DNA of 64,000 nucleotides, from NCBI RefSeq assembly GCF_014284235.1, contig NZ_JACOGD010000006.1:95207-159206 (forward strand), in the 5' to 3' direction. The notes under the pieces were generated by a model that searched no databases, was not told where the DNA came from, and saw nothing but the letters and a program-made list of their open reading frames with translations. Made by a program: the position numbers and the translations under genes. Shown piece by piece: positions 43,502 through 51,288 of the stretch. Source of the stretch: Cognatundibacterium curvum. GTDB lineage: Bacteria > Pseudomonadota > Gammaproteobacteria > Burkholderiales > Burkholderiaceae_D. Numbering within the stretch: position 1 is the stretch's first letter; each line of letters opens with the position of its first letter.

Positions 43502-44512
43502 TCAGACTTTGGTATCGCAGCGATGGCGCCAGGCCGATGGGCTGCAGTCATAGCTGCGGCGGAACAGACGGCGGAATGCACTGCTGTCCTGATAACCGAT
43601 GCGCAGCGCGATTTCATCCAGACTCAGATCGGTTTGTTGCAACAGGCGGCGTGCCACTTCCAGCTTCAGCATCTGTGCATACTTGCCGGGCGTGGTATTG
43701 AGCAGTTGCGAGAAACGACGGATCACGGTTCTTTCACTGACGGCCAGATGCTGCGCCAGTGCCGCCAGGCTGAATGGCTGCCTCTGATGTCGGGTGAGCC
43801 ACAGGCGGGCGCGCTGTATCAGTGCGTCTTCCGGTACATTGTCGACCGGATAATGCTGCTGCGTCTGCACATAGGGCAGTTGCGACTGACGTTGCGCATC
43901 GATCAGCAAAGTGCTGGCCAGCTGTGCCGCCAGTTCTGCACCGCCAAACTGCAGTATCAGATGATGCGCCAGTTGCAGATAGGCGGTGGCGGCACCGGTG
44001 GTCAGCAGGCCCTCATCACTGACCAGCATGTCAGCGACCTGCAGCGTGGTATCCGGAAATTCCTGATGAAACTGGTGTTCCAGCCACCAAGGCACGGTCG
44101 CTTTACGCTGATTTAGCAAACCGGCATCCGCCAGTACAAAGGCGGCACTGCAGTGCGCCGCAATCAGACAGGATTCGGCATGGCGTTCACGCAGCAAGCT
44201 ATGCAGTGGCTGCAGTTGTTGGCGCGCGCTGCGGAAAGCGCGCATGCCATTGCCGACAAACAGCCCCGGCAGCAACACCAGATCAGGCTGCGGTCCAATG
44301 CCTATACGGCCATCACAGTTTAGCCGTAAGCCGGAAGAGCTTTGAACGGCCTGTCCATCCATTGAATGCAGCGACCAGCTGAACAGCGCCTCGCGCGGAG
44401 TTGTATGGCCAGCCTGAGCCATGGCATTGGCGATATGTAACAGGTCTGCCATGCCGGTGACGGCAGAGCCCATGCATTGCGGATAGACCCAGAATTCGAT
44501 GTGTGTCGTCAT
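43502..44512 (-). CDS. GlxA-type AraC family regulator with DJ-1/PfpI domain
   Basis: A 336-residue regulator. The N-terminal DJ-1/PfpI-like (class I amidotransferase-like) domain includes HIEFWVYPQCMGSAVTGMADLLHIAN, LVLLPGLFVGNG and AAHCSAAFVLADAGLL; a Cys is in the place of the DJ-1 nucleophile. The C-terminal AraC DNA-binding domain has FSLAALAQHLAVSERTVIRRFSQLLNTTPGKYAQMLKLEVARRLL and RIGYQDSSAFRRLFRRS. Such proteins sense nitrogen compounds or metabolites. The start at 44512 follows AAAGGCAGCCT. It is divergent from a hot-dog thioesterase, its likely target. Confidence 0.87.
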   Translation of the reverse strand: MTTHIEFWVYPQCMGSAVTGMADLLHIANAMAQAGHTTPREALFSWSLHSMDGQAVQSSSGLRLNCDGRIGIGPQPDLVLLPGLFVGNGMRAFRSARQQLQPLHSLLRERHAESCLIAAHCSAAFVLADAGLLNQRKATVPWWLEHQFHQEFPDTTLQVADMLVSDEGLLTTGAATAYLQLAHHLILQFGGAELAAQLASTLLIDAQRQSQLPYVQTQQHYPVDNVPEDALIQRARLWLTRHQRQPFSLAALAQHLAVSERTVIRRFSQLLNTTPGKYAQMLKLEVARRLLQQTDLSLDEIALRIGYQDSSAFRRLFRRSYDCSPSAWRHRCDTKV

Positions 44513-44643
44513 AGGCTGCCTTTTTGTGTGATTTTGTGGCGGTTTGAGCGCGATAAAAGTCAATACTGACACTTCAAACGGATACACACAATGTTTACAA
44601 TGCGCTTCAGGCATTTTCGCCTGCTACCACCCAAGGAATCAGC

Positions 44644-45069
44644 ATGTCCGCTCAAGTCACCCTGTCCTCTGAACAATTGAATCAAATCGGCGCGCCCTAT
44701 CTGCCCGGTCATCTGGGCATACGGATTTTGTCGGTTAGCCCGGGCGCAGTCAGCGCAGAGCTGGATGTGGTGCCGCATCTGATGGCGCCGAATGGCTTTT
44801 TGCACGCTGGCAGCGTGGTGACGCTGGCTGATACCGCCTGTGGCTATGGCTGTATGGCGACTTTGCCGGAAGGCGCGACCAGCTTTACTACGATAGAACT
44901 GAAATCGAATCACCTGGGCACAGCGCGTAGCGGCCGTATTCAGGTCAGCGCCAAAGCCACGCATCTGGGACGCACGACCCAGTTGTGGGATGCCGAGGTC
45001 AGTTACGAAGGAAAAGTCATTGCCTTGTTCCGCTGTACTCAGATGATTTTGTATCCTAGGGCCAGTTAA
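44644..45069 (+). CDS. PaaI-type hot-dog thioesterase
   Basis: A 141-residue PaaI/4HBT thioesterase that should hydrolyse acyl- or aryl-CoA. The active-site segment NGFLHAGSVVTLADTACGYG holds the conserved Asn-Gly and Asp, with TTIELKSNHLG and GKVIALFRCTQMIL later in the fold. The GlxA-type regulator is divergent from it by 131 bases. The last four residues and the stop lie inside a copy of the AGGGCC repeat, so the C-terminus may have been reshaped by it. Confidence 0.87.
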   Translation: MSAQVTLSSEQLNQIGAPYLPGHLGIRILSVSPGAVSAELDVVPHLMAPNGFLHAGSVVTLADTACGYGCMATLPEGATSFTTIELKSNHLGTARSGRIQVSAKATHLGRTTQLWDAEVSYEGKVIALFRCTQMILYPRAS

Positions 45070-45079
45070 CATTTAAATT
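45058..45079. repeat. AGGGCC-GTTAA repeat copy over the thioesterase stop codon
   Basis: AGGGCCAGTTAACATTTAAATT is 20 of 22 identical to the left arm at 47401. It starts within the thioesterase gene, supplies its last codons and its TAA stop, and extends 10 bases beyond. The next bases (GCGTGATTAAAATGT) may be a degenerate second arm. Confidence 0.6.
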
Positions 45080-45314
45080 GCGTGATTAAAATGTGAAGCG
45101 ACCGTAATCCAGGTAAATAAGCGGAGACCTGGCCAGTCTGTATGTCGTGACGGCGAAAGTTGCAGCAGACTTACGACGAATTAATAGTTTGAAAACGCCA
45201 GCCGGGGGCTTGCTCTATTACAATGAGGATTTACGCAGCGACGCGGGCTACCCATGCCACAGGCGCAGTCTGCGTATATCCTGTAACGTGATTTGCAACC
45301 TCCCCGGAGCCAGC

Positions 45315-46715
45315 GTGAACCCTAACTTTCGTCTCGCCAGTATTGCCTTATCGACTCTCAGCGCACTGGCACTGTGTGCCTGTGGTGGTGGCAGTAGCAG
45401 TAGTTCCGCTGCGGCGGATAACAGCGCTGTCAGCGTGACTGTGCCGGTGCCGGCCACCGTGTCTGTCGGTGATCCTTTGACTTTCACCGGCAAAGCGGCC
45501 AGCAACGCCGGTGCCATCAGCAAGCTGTACTGGCAAATCGAAACCCTGACCCTGGGTGCCGACTCAGTCACGGGGGTCAGTAATGCTGATTGTAAAACAG
45601 TGACCACAGACAGCAGTGGCACCAACTGCGTGCTTAGCCTCACGCCACCGGCTAAACTGAGTTCAGATGTGACGTATAAGCTTAGCTTTTTCGCGGTTGA
45701 TGCTAAGGGCAATCAGAGCAATAGCTTTACCACGCTCAAAGTTTTACAGTCCGCTTCTATTACTAATAATCCCAGCGTCAAAGTCGGTGCTGATGCCACT
45801 GTTACTTCAGGGGATAAAGTCAGCCTGAGCTGTACCGGCAGCGGTGGCACCCCAGCCAGCAGCGGCAATGCCTATGCCTATCAATGGGTGGTCAGCGATG
45901 CAGCCGGACTGACGCTGAGTCTGACCAATCCTGCCACGGCAGCGGCCAGCTTTGTCGCGCCGTTGGTGACTCAGAGCACCATCATCAAACTGCAATGCCG
46001 CGTCACCGACGACAAACAGCGTACCGGCACAGCCACACAGAGCATCACGATTAATCCCGTTGTTAAACCCACCGTGGTTCCGATCTCCACCAGTGGCGGT
46101 AATGTACAGCCGGGTGCCAGCGCGAGCCTGGATGGCAGTAAATCCACCATGTACGATGTCAATGGTAAGGAAGTGACTGGCCAGGCCATGTATTTCCTGT
46201 GGCAGTACAAATCCGGACCAGCTGGCGCTACCCCGCTGACCATTTACAATGCGGGCTCCAGCGTTGCCAGTGTGGTGTTTCCGGCCGTAGTGACGGCCCC
46301 GACTTCATACACCTTCACGCTGAATGTATCGACCGCGCCGATTGCCGCCGATGGCAGTTCGGCCGATCCGGTCAAACAACGCGATGTGGCTTTCTTTGTG
46401 AGTGCCCTGCCCGCCATCAGTGTGACTTCCTACAATCTGGTGCAGTCTGTGAACAGCGGCGCCAGTGTGCAGCTGAAAGCAGAAACACCGTCTAATACCA
46501 ATTCAACAGTGCCGATTTATTTTGGCTGGACCCAGATCAGTGGCCCGGCAGTGGCGCTGGCTGGTTCCGGATCGCAGATCGCTGGCTTTTTTGCGCCGGC
46601 CGTGACCGCGCCGACGACATTGCAATTCCGTGTCTCAGCCGGTTATTACCCGGTCACAGTGGCGAATCCTGGCACAGCCAGTGCGGATCTGATCGTGCAG
46701 GTGTTGCCGAATTAA
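45315..46715 (+). CDS. lipoprotein with Ig-like/PKD-type repeats
   Basis: A 466-residue outer-membrane or surface lipoprotein. The GTG start at 45315 has GGAG 5 bases upstream; the signal peptide ends in ALCAC-GGGSSSS with the lipidation Cys. The rest consists of about four beta-rich repeats of the Ig/PKD type (for example VSVGDPLTFTGKAASNAGAISKLYWQIE, VTSGDKVSLSCTGSGGTPAS, VNSGASVQLKAETPSN). It probably binds a carbohydrate or another surface protein. The long open frame before 45315 (from 45147) is not supported by a ribosome binding site. Function unknown. Confidence 0.75.
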   Translation: MNPNFRLASIALSTLSALALCACGGGSSSSSAAADNSAVSVTVPVPATVSVGDPLTFTGKAASNAGAISKLYWQIETLTLGADSVTGVSNADCKTVTTDSSGTNCVLSLTPPAKLSSDVTYKLSFFAVDAKGNQSNSFTTLKVLQSASITNNPSVKVGADATVTSGDKVSLSCTGSGGTPASSGNAYAYQWVVSDAAGLTLSLTNPATAAASFVAPLVTQSTIIKLQCRVTDDKQRTGTATQSITINPVVKPTVVPISTSGGNVQPGASASLDGSKSTMYDVNGKEVTGQAMYFLWQYKSGPAGATPLTIYNAGSSVASVVFPAVVTAPTSYTFTLNVSTAPIAADGSSADPVKQRDVAFFVSALPAISVTSYNLVQSVNSGASVQLKAETPSNTNSTVPIYFGWTQISGPAVALAGSGSQIAGFFAPAVTAPTTLQFRVSAGYYPVTVANPGTASADLIVQVLPN

Positions 46716-46719
46716 GTAG

Positions 46720-46823
46720 TCAGGACTGACGCAAAACCGCCCCAGCTGTGTTATGGCTCCTTGTCGTGCACTGCGTACTGCCTGCGTCGCCAGGCCTTGC
46801 CGGGACAATTTTGCGTCAGTCCT
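46720..46823. mobile_element. candidate MITE-like element with 15-bp terminal inverted repeats
   Basis: AGGACTGACGCAAAA at 46722-46736 is the exact reverse complement of TTTTGCGTCAGTCCT at 46809-46823, so a roughly 100-bp element with perfect 15-bp termini lies just after the lipoprotein stop. The interior has no gene. The 13-mer TCAGGACTGACGC occurs a third time at 46896-46908, on the end of the DUF2721 gene. Such structures are typical of MITEs or REP-like intergenic elements. A transposase that would move it is not in the window. Confidence 0.5.
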
Positions 46824-46843
46824 TGTCGTAAAAAGCACTCGAT

Positions 46844-46884
46844 AAAAAAGAGCGGGCAGCGTAAAGGCTGCCCGCTCTTTTTTT
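46844..46884. terminator. bidirectional terminator
   Basis: AAGAGCGGGCAGC and GCTGCCCGCTCTT form a long stem with an AT-rich flank on both sides (AAAAAA before, TTTTTTT after), so it can work for the lipoprotein gene on the plus strand and the DUF2721 gene on the minus strand. It lies between these convergent genes. Confidence 0.9.
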
Positions 46885-46895
46885 AGCTGCAGCGA

Positions 46896-46908
46896 TCAGG
46901 ACTGACGC
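46896..46908. repeat. partial copy of the 15-bp terminal repeat over the DUF2721 stop
   Basis: TCAGGACTGACGC is identical to 46720-46732. Its TCA is the complement of the TGA stop of the DUF2721 gene. Confidence 0.5.
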
Positions 46909-47363
46909 GACAGACGGCGGATTTTATCGCGCTGATGCTGGCGCGACAGTGTTTTGGTGGCGACAAAAATCTCGCGCATGAAATAGATAAAACTACCGAT
47001 CAGCGAAAAAATCCCACCGACGAATAAAGCTGCAATCCACTTGTCCAGCGCCAGTCCGGTCGCATCGCCGGTGAACAACAAGGCAATCACCAGACAGACC
47101 AGCAAGCCGGTGGTGGTGCTCAGGGTAATCGCGCGGTTAATCAAATGTGAGCGCTGGTATAACTCTTCGAGCTCGGTTTCCAGATCTTCTGCATGGTCAG
47201 GATTTTTTTGCAGTAATTCTTCCACTACCCTGGCCCGGTCGATGATGCGCGCCAGGCGGCTGGTCAGCACGCCCAGCTTGGTGCCCACACCGGTCAGCAG
47301 GAACACCGGCGCAATCGCCAGCTGAATAATATGGCTGACATCACCAAGTTGCAGATTGATCAT
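46896..47363 (-). CDS. DUF2721 family membrane protein
   Basis: A 155-residue inner-membrane protein of the DUF2721 family. A first hydrophobic helix (about 8-28) is followed by an amphipathic segment (RARVVEELLQKNPDHAEDLETELEELYQRSHLIN), then two helices (TGLLVCLVIALLFTG and WIAALFVGGIFSLIGSFIYFM) and a basic tail. The GTG at 47369 is an alternative; the ATG at 47363 has AGG 5 bases before it. The physiological role of the family is unknown. Convergent with the Ig-like lipoprotein gene, divergent from ygiD. Confidence 0.82.
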   Translation of the reverse strand: MINLQLGDVSHIIQLAIAPVFLLTGVGTKLGVLTSRLARIIDRARVVEELLQKNPDHAEDLETELEELYQRSHLINRAITLSTTTGLLVCLVIALLFTGDATGLALDKWIAALFVGGIFSLIGSFIYFMREIFVATKTLSRQHQRDKIRRLSRQS

Positions 47364-47400
47364 AAACACCTATCCTTTCTTTCTTGTATAGTGCCTGCCT

Positions 47401-47451
47401 AGGGCCTGTTAACACTTAAATTACATCTCGCAATTTAAATGTTAACAGGCC
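47401..47451. repeat. long palindromic repeat, full copy of the AGGGCC family
   Basis: The left arm GGCCTGTTAACACTTAAATT (47403-47422) and the right arm AATTTAAATGTTAACAGGCC (47432-47451) are complementary at 19 of 20 positions around the 9-base loop ACATCTCGC. It is the most complete copy of a sequence also present in part at 39583, 45058 and 58628. It lies in the promoter space between DUF2721 and ygiD, unlike the other copies, which lie on 3' ends. It would fold into a strong hairpin in either RNA strand. Confidence 0.65.
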
Positions 47452-47505
47452 ATAGACCGCAGTTTGTAATTTGAGCTGCATCTTAACGCAATTCAGGAGA
47501 AATGG

Positions 47506-48309
47506 ATGTCCGTTCCATCCCGTATGCCCGTCATGTTTATCGGTCATGGCAGCCCGATGAATGCGCTCGAGCACAATCGTTTTACCGCCAGCTGGCAAGC
47601 CTTAGGCCAGCGCTTTCCGGCACCGCGTGCCATCCTGATGATTTCTGCGCACTGGATGACCCAGGGGCTGGCGCTGACTGCGATGGCAGAACCGCGTACT
47701 ATCCATGATTTTGGTGGCTTCCCGGCTGAGTTATTCGCGGCCCGCTATCCGGCACCGGGTGACCCCTTGCTGGCGCAGCAGATCGCTGAACAGTTAGCCC
47801 CTTTTGTCCGGCCAGCGGCGGTAACGCTGGATCAGGAATGGGGACTGGATCATGGTGCCTGGTCGGTGCTGCTGCCCATGTATCCGGCCGCACAAATCCC
47901 GGTGCTGCAACTGAGTCTGGATATGACACAGCCTGCAGCCTGGCATTTCGCACTCGGCAAACAACTGGCTGCTTTGCGTGATCAGGGCATACTGCTGATG
48001 GGTAGCGGTAATGTGGTACACAACCTGCGCCGGCTGGTGATGCAGGATGCCGGCTATGACTGGGCGCAGCAATTCGAAAACACGGTAGAGCAGGCAATAT
48101 TGCGGCGTGACTGGGATGCATTGATCCATTACGAACAGCATGGCAATCCGGCCTTGTGGTCGATACCGACCAGCGAGCATTACCTGCCTTTGCTCAGCAT
48201 ACTCGGTGCCATTGCTGACGATGATGCGCTGGAGATCGTCAATCAGGGCGTTACGATGGGCGCGATCAGCATGTTGTCGCTGATCGCTGTTACTGCAAAG
48301 GCAGACTGA
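47506..48309 (+). CDS. ygiD: DODA-type extradiol dioxygenase (YgiD family)
   Basis: A 267-residue non-haem iron or zinc enzyme of the LigB/DODA family that cleaves catechol rings, DOPA in plants, and is known as 4,5-DOPA-extradiol dioxygenase YgiD in E. coli. The metal-site histidines are in VMFIGHGSPMNA, ISAHWMT, LDHGAWSVL and MGSGNVVHNLR. The AGGAG before the ATG is good. The last 20 bases overlap the 3' end of the histidine kinase gene on the other strand. Confidence 0.9.
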   Translation: MSVPSRMPVMFIGHGSPMNALEHNRFTASWQALGQRFPAPRAILMISAHWMTQGLALTAMAEPRTIHDFGGFPAELFAARYPAPGDPLLAQQIAEQLAPFVRPAAVTLDQEWGLDHGAWSVLLPMYPAAQIPVLQLSLDMTQPAAWHFALGKQLAALRDQGILLMGSGNVVHNLRRLVMQDAGYDWAQQFENTVEQAILRRDWDALIHYEQHGNPALWSIPTSEHYLPLLSILGAIADDDALEIVNQGVTMGAISMLSLIAVTAKAD

Positions 48310-49633
48310 GCCGGACTTCCAGCCCCTGGGGCGACAGATTGCGTAATTGCAGCGTGCCCTGATGTTGCTGCGCGATGTTCTGGGCGATGGTCATGCCCAG
48401 ACCGGTACCGCCGGAATCGCGTGAGCGTGAAGTCTCCAGCCGGAAGAACGGTTCAAACACCTGCTGTTGGTATGCTTCCGGTATGCCGGGACCGCCATCA
48501 CGGATCAGCACATGTACCGTATGCTGGTCCTGCAGCTGGCTGTGTTCCAGACTGACCTCAGCGAAATGACCGTATTTCACTGCATTGTCGATCAGATTGG
48601 TCAGGCAACGGCGTAAAGCCTGCGGCCTGGCCTGCACGATATAACCGGGCTGGCCGCTGAAGCGTACATCCTGTCCGGCATCCACTGCATCGGTGCACAC
48701 ACTGTCTAACAAGGAGTGCAGATCCAGTAAACTGCGTTGTTCCTGGCTATCCATACTGCGTGCCAGATCCAGACCTTCGCGTATCATCATCTGCATTGCT
48801 GACAAATCACCGATCAGGCGGTCTTTTAAATCCGCATCCTGCACTTTTTCCAAGCGCAAGCGTAAGCGAGTGAGCGGGGTTTGCAAATCATGGGTGATCG
48901 CGGCCAGCATATGGGTGCGCTGCGCAATGTGTTGTCGTATCTGTGCCTGCATCGCATTAAACGCTTGCGTCGCTTGCCGGATTTCGCTGCTGCCCTGCTC
49001 ATCCAGCGCGGGGCGATTGATATCCCGCCCCAGTGCACTGGCAGCCGCCGCCATTTGCTGTAAAGGGCGCATCGTCATACGCGCGATCAGATAAGCCAAA
49101 ACACCGATACTGATAATCAGGATAATCAGATACTGAATAAAGTCTTGCCGTACCGGTGGTGGCGGGGTACGCGGCGGCATCACCACCAGCTTCAGGGTAG
49201 TGCCGTCATTGAGTGTGATGCCCAGCGCTTCACATTGCAGGCGGCGTTTTTGTTTGTCGCGTAAATCGTAGGGACAGGATTCGTCGGAGGCCTCGGCCAG
49301 CGAGTACACTGCAAAGTTCTTCCCCAGCCTTTCACTGACCGCGCGTGCGTATTCTGTGCGCGGCAAGCCGGTGTTGCTGGTGCTGGTCAGCTTGGTGACC
49401 TGCAAACCCAGCCGTGGTGCAGTCGCCAGAAACTGGGCGCGGTTTTGGGTAGGCAGCACATCCAGCGCACGGACCAATTGTTCGACCCGGTCGATCGTAT
49501 GGGTTTCGCGGAACTGGCTCAGGGTTTTTTCACGCTCGCCCAGCGCCAGCCAGCTGGTCAGGCCAGCTGTCACTGTCACGCCTAGCAGGAGCAGGGCAAA
49601 TACCCGCCCCCACATCGACGCCAGGATATTCAT
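48290..49633 (-). CDS. sensor histidine kinase, EnvZ/RstB-like
   Basis: A 447-residue inner-membrane kinase. Helices at about 10-32 and 155-185 flank a periplasmic sensor (ARAVSERLGKNF, CPYDLRDKQKRRLQCEAL, containing two Cys). HAMP follows, then the H box MLAAITHDLQTPLTRLRLR, the N box NLIDNAVKYG, the G1 box IRDGGPGIP and the G2 box SGGTGLGMT. It overlaps the 3' end of its regulator gene by 4 bases (ATGA). The HDLQTPL H box is that of EnvZ/CpxA-type HK families. The Spy/CpxP-like protein encoded divergently is its likely output. Confidence 0.9.
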   Translation of the reverse strand: MNILASMWGRVFALLLLGVTVTAGLTSWLALGEREKTLSQFRETHTIDRVEQLVRALDVLPTQNRAQFLATAPRLGLQVTKLTSTSNTGLPRTEYARAVSERLGKNFAVYSLAEASDESCPYDLRDKQKRRLQCEALGITLNDGTTLKLVVMPPRTPPPPVRQDFIQYLIILIISIGVLAYLIARMTMRPLQQMAAAASALGRDINRPALDEQGSSEIRQATQAFNAMQAQIRQHIAQRTHMLAAITHDLQTPLTRLRLRLEKVQDADLKDRLIGDLSAMQMMIREGLDLARSMDSQEQRSLLDLHSLLDSVCTDAVDAGQDVRFSGQPGYIVQARPQALRRCLTNLIDNAVKYGHFAEVSLEHSQLQDQHTVHVLIRDGGPGIPEAYQQQVFEPFFRLETSRSRDSGGTGLGMTIAQNIAQQHQGTLQLRNLSPQGLEVRLSLPLQ

Positions 49634-50358
49634 GCATATTCCGTGCTGACCGTCATCGCCAGCACATAGCCGCCATTCCTGACAGTTTTGATGATTTGTG
49701 GCGAGCGCGCATCTTCACGCAGCTTTTGACGCAGACGGCTGATCTGAATATCAATAGAACGGTCAAACGGATCGGCATCGCGGCCATGCGTCATGTTCAG
49801 TAACTGATCGCGGTTCATGACCCGGTTGGGATGCTCGAGGAAAATGCTCAGCATCTTGAATTCGGCGCCCGATAAGGAAATCACCGTGCCTTCCGGGCTT
49901 AGCAAATGACGCGCTGTGGTATCCAGTGTCCATTCACCGAATATATATTTGCGTGGCCCCTGCTCGTCAGGCTGATGCTGGGTGTGAACACGCCGCAATA
50001 CACTGCGTATACGTGCCAGCAATTCACGTGGCTCAAAGGGTTTAGGCAGATAATCATCCGCACCCATTTCCAGCCCGATAATCCGGTCCAGCGGCTCACT
50101 ACGTGCAGTCAGCATTATCACTGGTAAATTGGATTTGCCGCGCAGGGTACGGCATAAGGTCAGGCCATCATCACCCGGTAAATTCAGGTCCAGCACGAGC
50201 AGCTCAAAGTGTTGCTCGGCCAGTGCTGCCCACATACCTTTACCATCAGCGACCATGGTCGCCTGGTAGCCGTTATCGTTCAGGTAATCCGCTAACAGGC
50301 TGCGGATGTCGTGATCGTCATCGACGATTAAAATTTTTTGTCTGGTATCCATAGGCAT
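49630..50358 (-). CDS. OmpR-family response regulator
   Basis: A 242-residue regulator. The receiver has KILIVDDDHDIRSLL and the phospho-acceptor Asp in LLVLDLNLPGDDG, with the lysine in DDYLPKPFEPRELL; the winged helix shows VISLSGAEFKMLSIFLEHPNRVMNRDQLLNMTHGRD and IIKTVRNGGYVLAM. The chosen ATG at 50358 (MPMD) is one of two nearby (50352); neither has a strong ribosome binding site. First gene of a two-gene unit with the kinase. Probable activator or repressor of the divergent Spy/CpxP-like gene. Confidence 0.9.
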   Translation of the reverse strand: MPMDTRQKILIVDDDHDIRSLLADYLNDNGYQATMVADGKGMWAALAEQHFELLVLDLNLPGDDGLTLCRTLRGKSNLPVIMLTARSEPLDRIIGLEMGADDYLPKPFEPRELLARIRSVLRRVHTQHQPDEQGPRKYIFGEWTLDTTARHLLSPEGTVISLSGAEFKMLSIFLEHPNRVMNRDQLLNMTHGRDADPFDRSIDIQISRLRQKLREDARSPQIIKTVRNGGYVLAMTVSTEYA

Positions 50359-50650
50359 GATTATGCAGGGCTGGTGTGCTGCTATTGTAGGCGGTTTTGT
50401 ATCGTCTTGTTATCATACGCGTTGAAATACATACTGTGAAACAGTGCCTCATTGCGTGTATCCGTGTACCCTTTGCCACCTGTTACACGGGGATACAAAG
50501 CCAGCCTAAATTGAAACTCTGGCCTAAAAAAAAACAGGCAATATGCGTCCCATGCAATTCAGTCATAAACCGGAATTGCTGAATAATTGGAACCCACACC
50601 AGAAAGCCAGCCTAAGCCAGTGTTTTTCGGTGTCTGCTCAGAGAGAGATC
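50359..50650. promoter_or_regulatory. divergent promoter region of the two-component system and Spy-like gene
   Basis: The 292 bases hold several repeats that could be regulator sites: ACTGTGAAACAGT (50433-50445), a dyad of GTATCCGTGTA at 50458-50468 with TACACGGGGATAC at 50484-50496 (two extra bases), and a 13-bp direct repeat AAAGCCAGCCTAA at 50497-50509 and 50603-50615, 106 bases apart. No gene is seen. Which repeat is bound, and by what, cannot be told. Confidence 0.4.
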
Positions 50651-51202
50651 ATGAAAAGCATACAAACCGTAATTCAGAGCGTTTTGCTCACCTCCGGCAT
50701 CGTATTGTCAGCCGCCGCCAGCGCACAATCTGTGCCACCCCAGCCGCCGCCACCTCCGCCGCATGGCGCACACGGGCAAGAAGGCGCTCCTGGCCATCAC
50801 GCGATGGATATGGCGAAATGGCAGGAAAAAATGAAGGAAAGAATGGCGAAGCGTCAGGCTGAATTGAGAGATTTACTGAAGCTCACACCGGCGCAGGAAC
50901 CTGCCTGGAAAACCTTCGTTCAGAGCATGGAACCCAAGGGCATGACCTTGCCGCAAGATCCCAAAGAGATGGATAAACTCAGTACGCCGGAACGCATGGA
51001 GCGTTCGCTGGAGCGCATGAAAGAGCATCAGGCCAGTTTGCAAAACCGTTTGGCCGCTTTGAAAAATTTTTATGGCAGCCTGACACCGGAACAGCAAAAG
51101 CTGTTTGATGAAAATCATCGTCGCATCAAAAAAGACATGCAAGACCGCATGGCAAAAGAGATGCAGCGTAAAGACGGACCACCACCCATGTCGCGTCCAT
51201 AA
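50651..51202 (+). CDS. Spy/CpxP-like periplasmic LTXXQ protein
   Basis: A 183-residue exported protein with a signal peptide (cleavage about residue 25, ASA-QS), a Pro/His-rich linker and a helical part with two LTXXQ-type motifs, LTPAQEPAW and LTPEQQKLF, plus many Met-Lys-Glu residues. This is the layout of Spy and CpxP, periplasmic chaperones or sensors induced by envelope stress or metals. AGAGAGA lies before the ATG at 50651. Its His/Met-rich segment could bind metal. It is divergent from the OmpR-type pair and probably regulated by it. Confidence 0.85.
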   Translation: MKSIQTVIQSVLLTSGIVLSAAASAQSVPPQPPPPPPHGAHGQEGAPGHHAMDMAKWQEKMKERMAKRQAELRDLLKLTPAQEPAWKTFVQSMEPKGMTLPQDPKEMDKLSTPERMERSLERMKEHQASLQNRLAALKNFYGSLTPEQQKLFDENHRRIKKDMQDRMAKEMQRKDGPPPMSRP

Positions 51203-51220
51203 GCAAAAAAAATAAAAAAA

Positions 51221-51245
51221 ACGGGCTGTTCAGCCCGTTTTTTTT
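51221..51245. terminator. rho-independent terminator after the Spy-like gene
   Basis: ACGGGCTG and CAGCCCGT make an 8-bp stem, followed by a run of eight T; A-rich bases precede it on the plus strand, so it can also act for the minus strand. Confidence 0.88.
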
Positions 51246-51288
51246 ACACGGCACAAACCGCGCAGTACCTAAATTACATTGGAGTGGT

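Noticed and set aside
45147-45314. N-terminal extension of the Ig-like lipoprotein
   Set aside because: It would put 56 residues before the signal peptide; GGAG and a GTG at 45315 explain the start.
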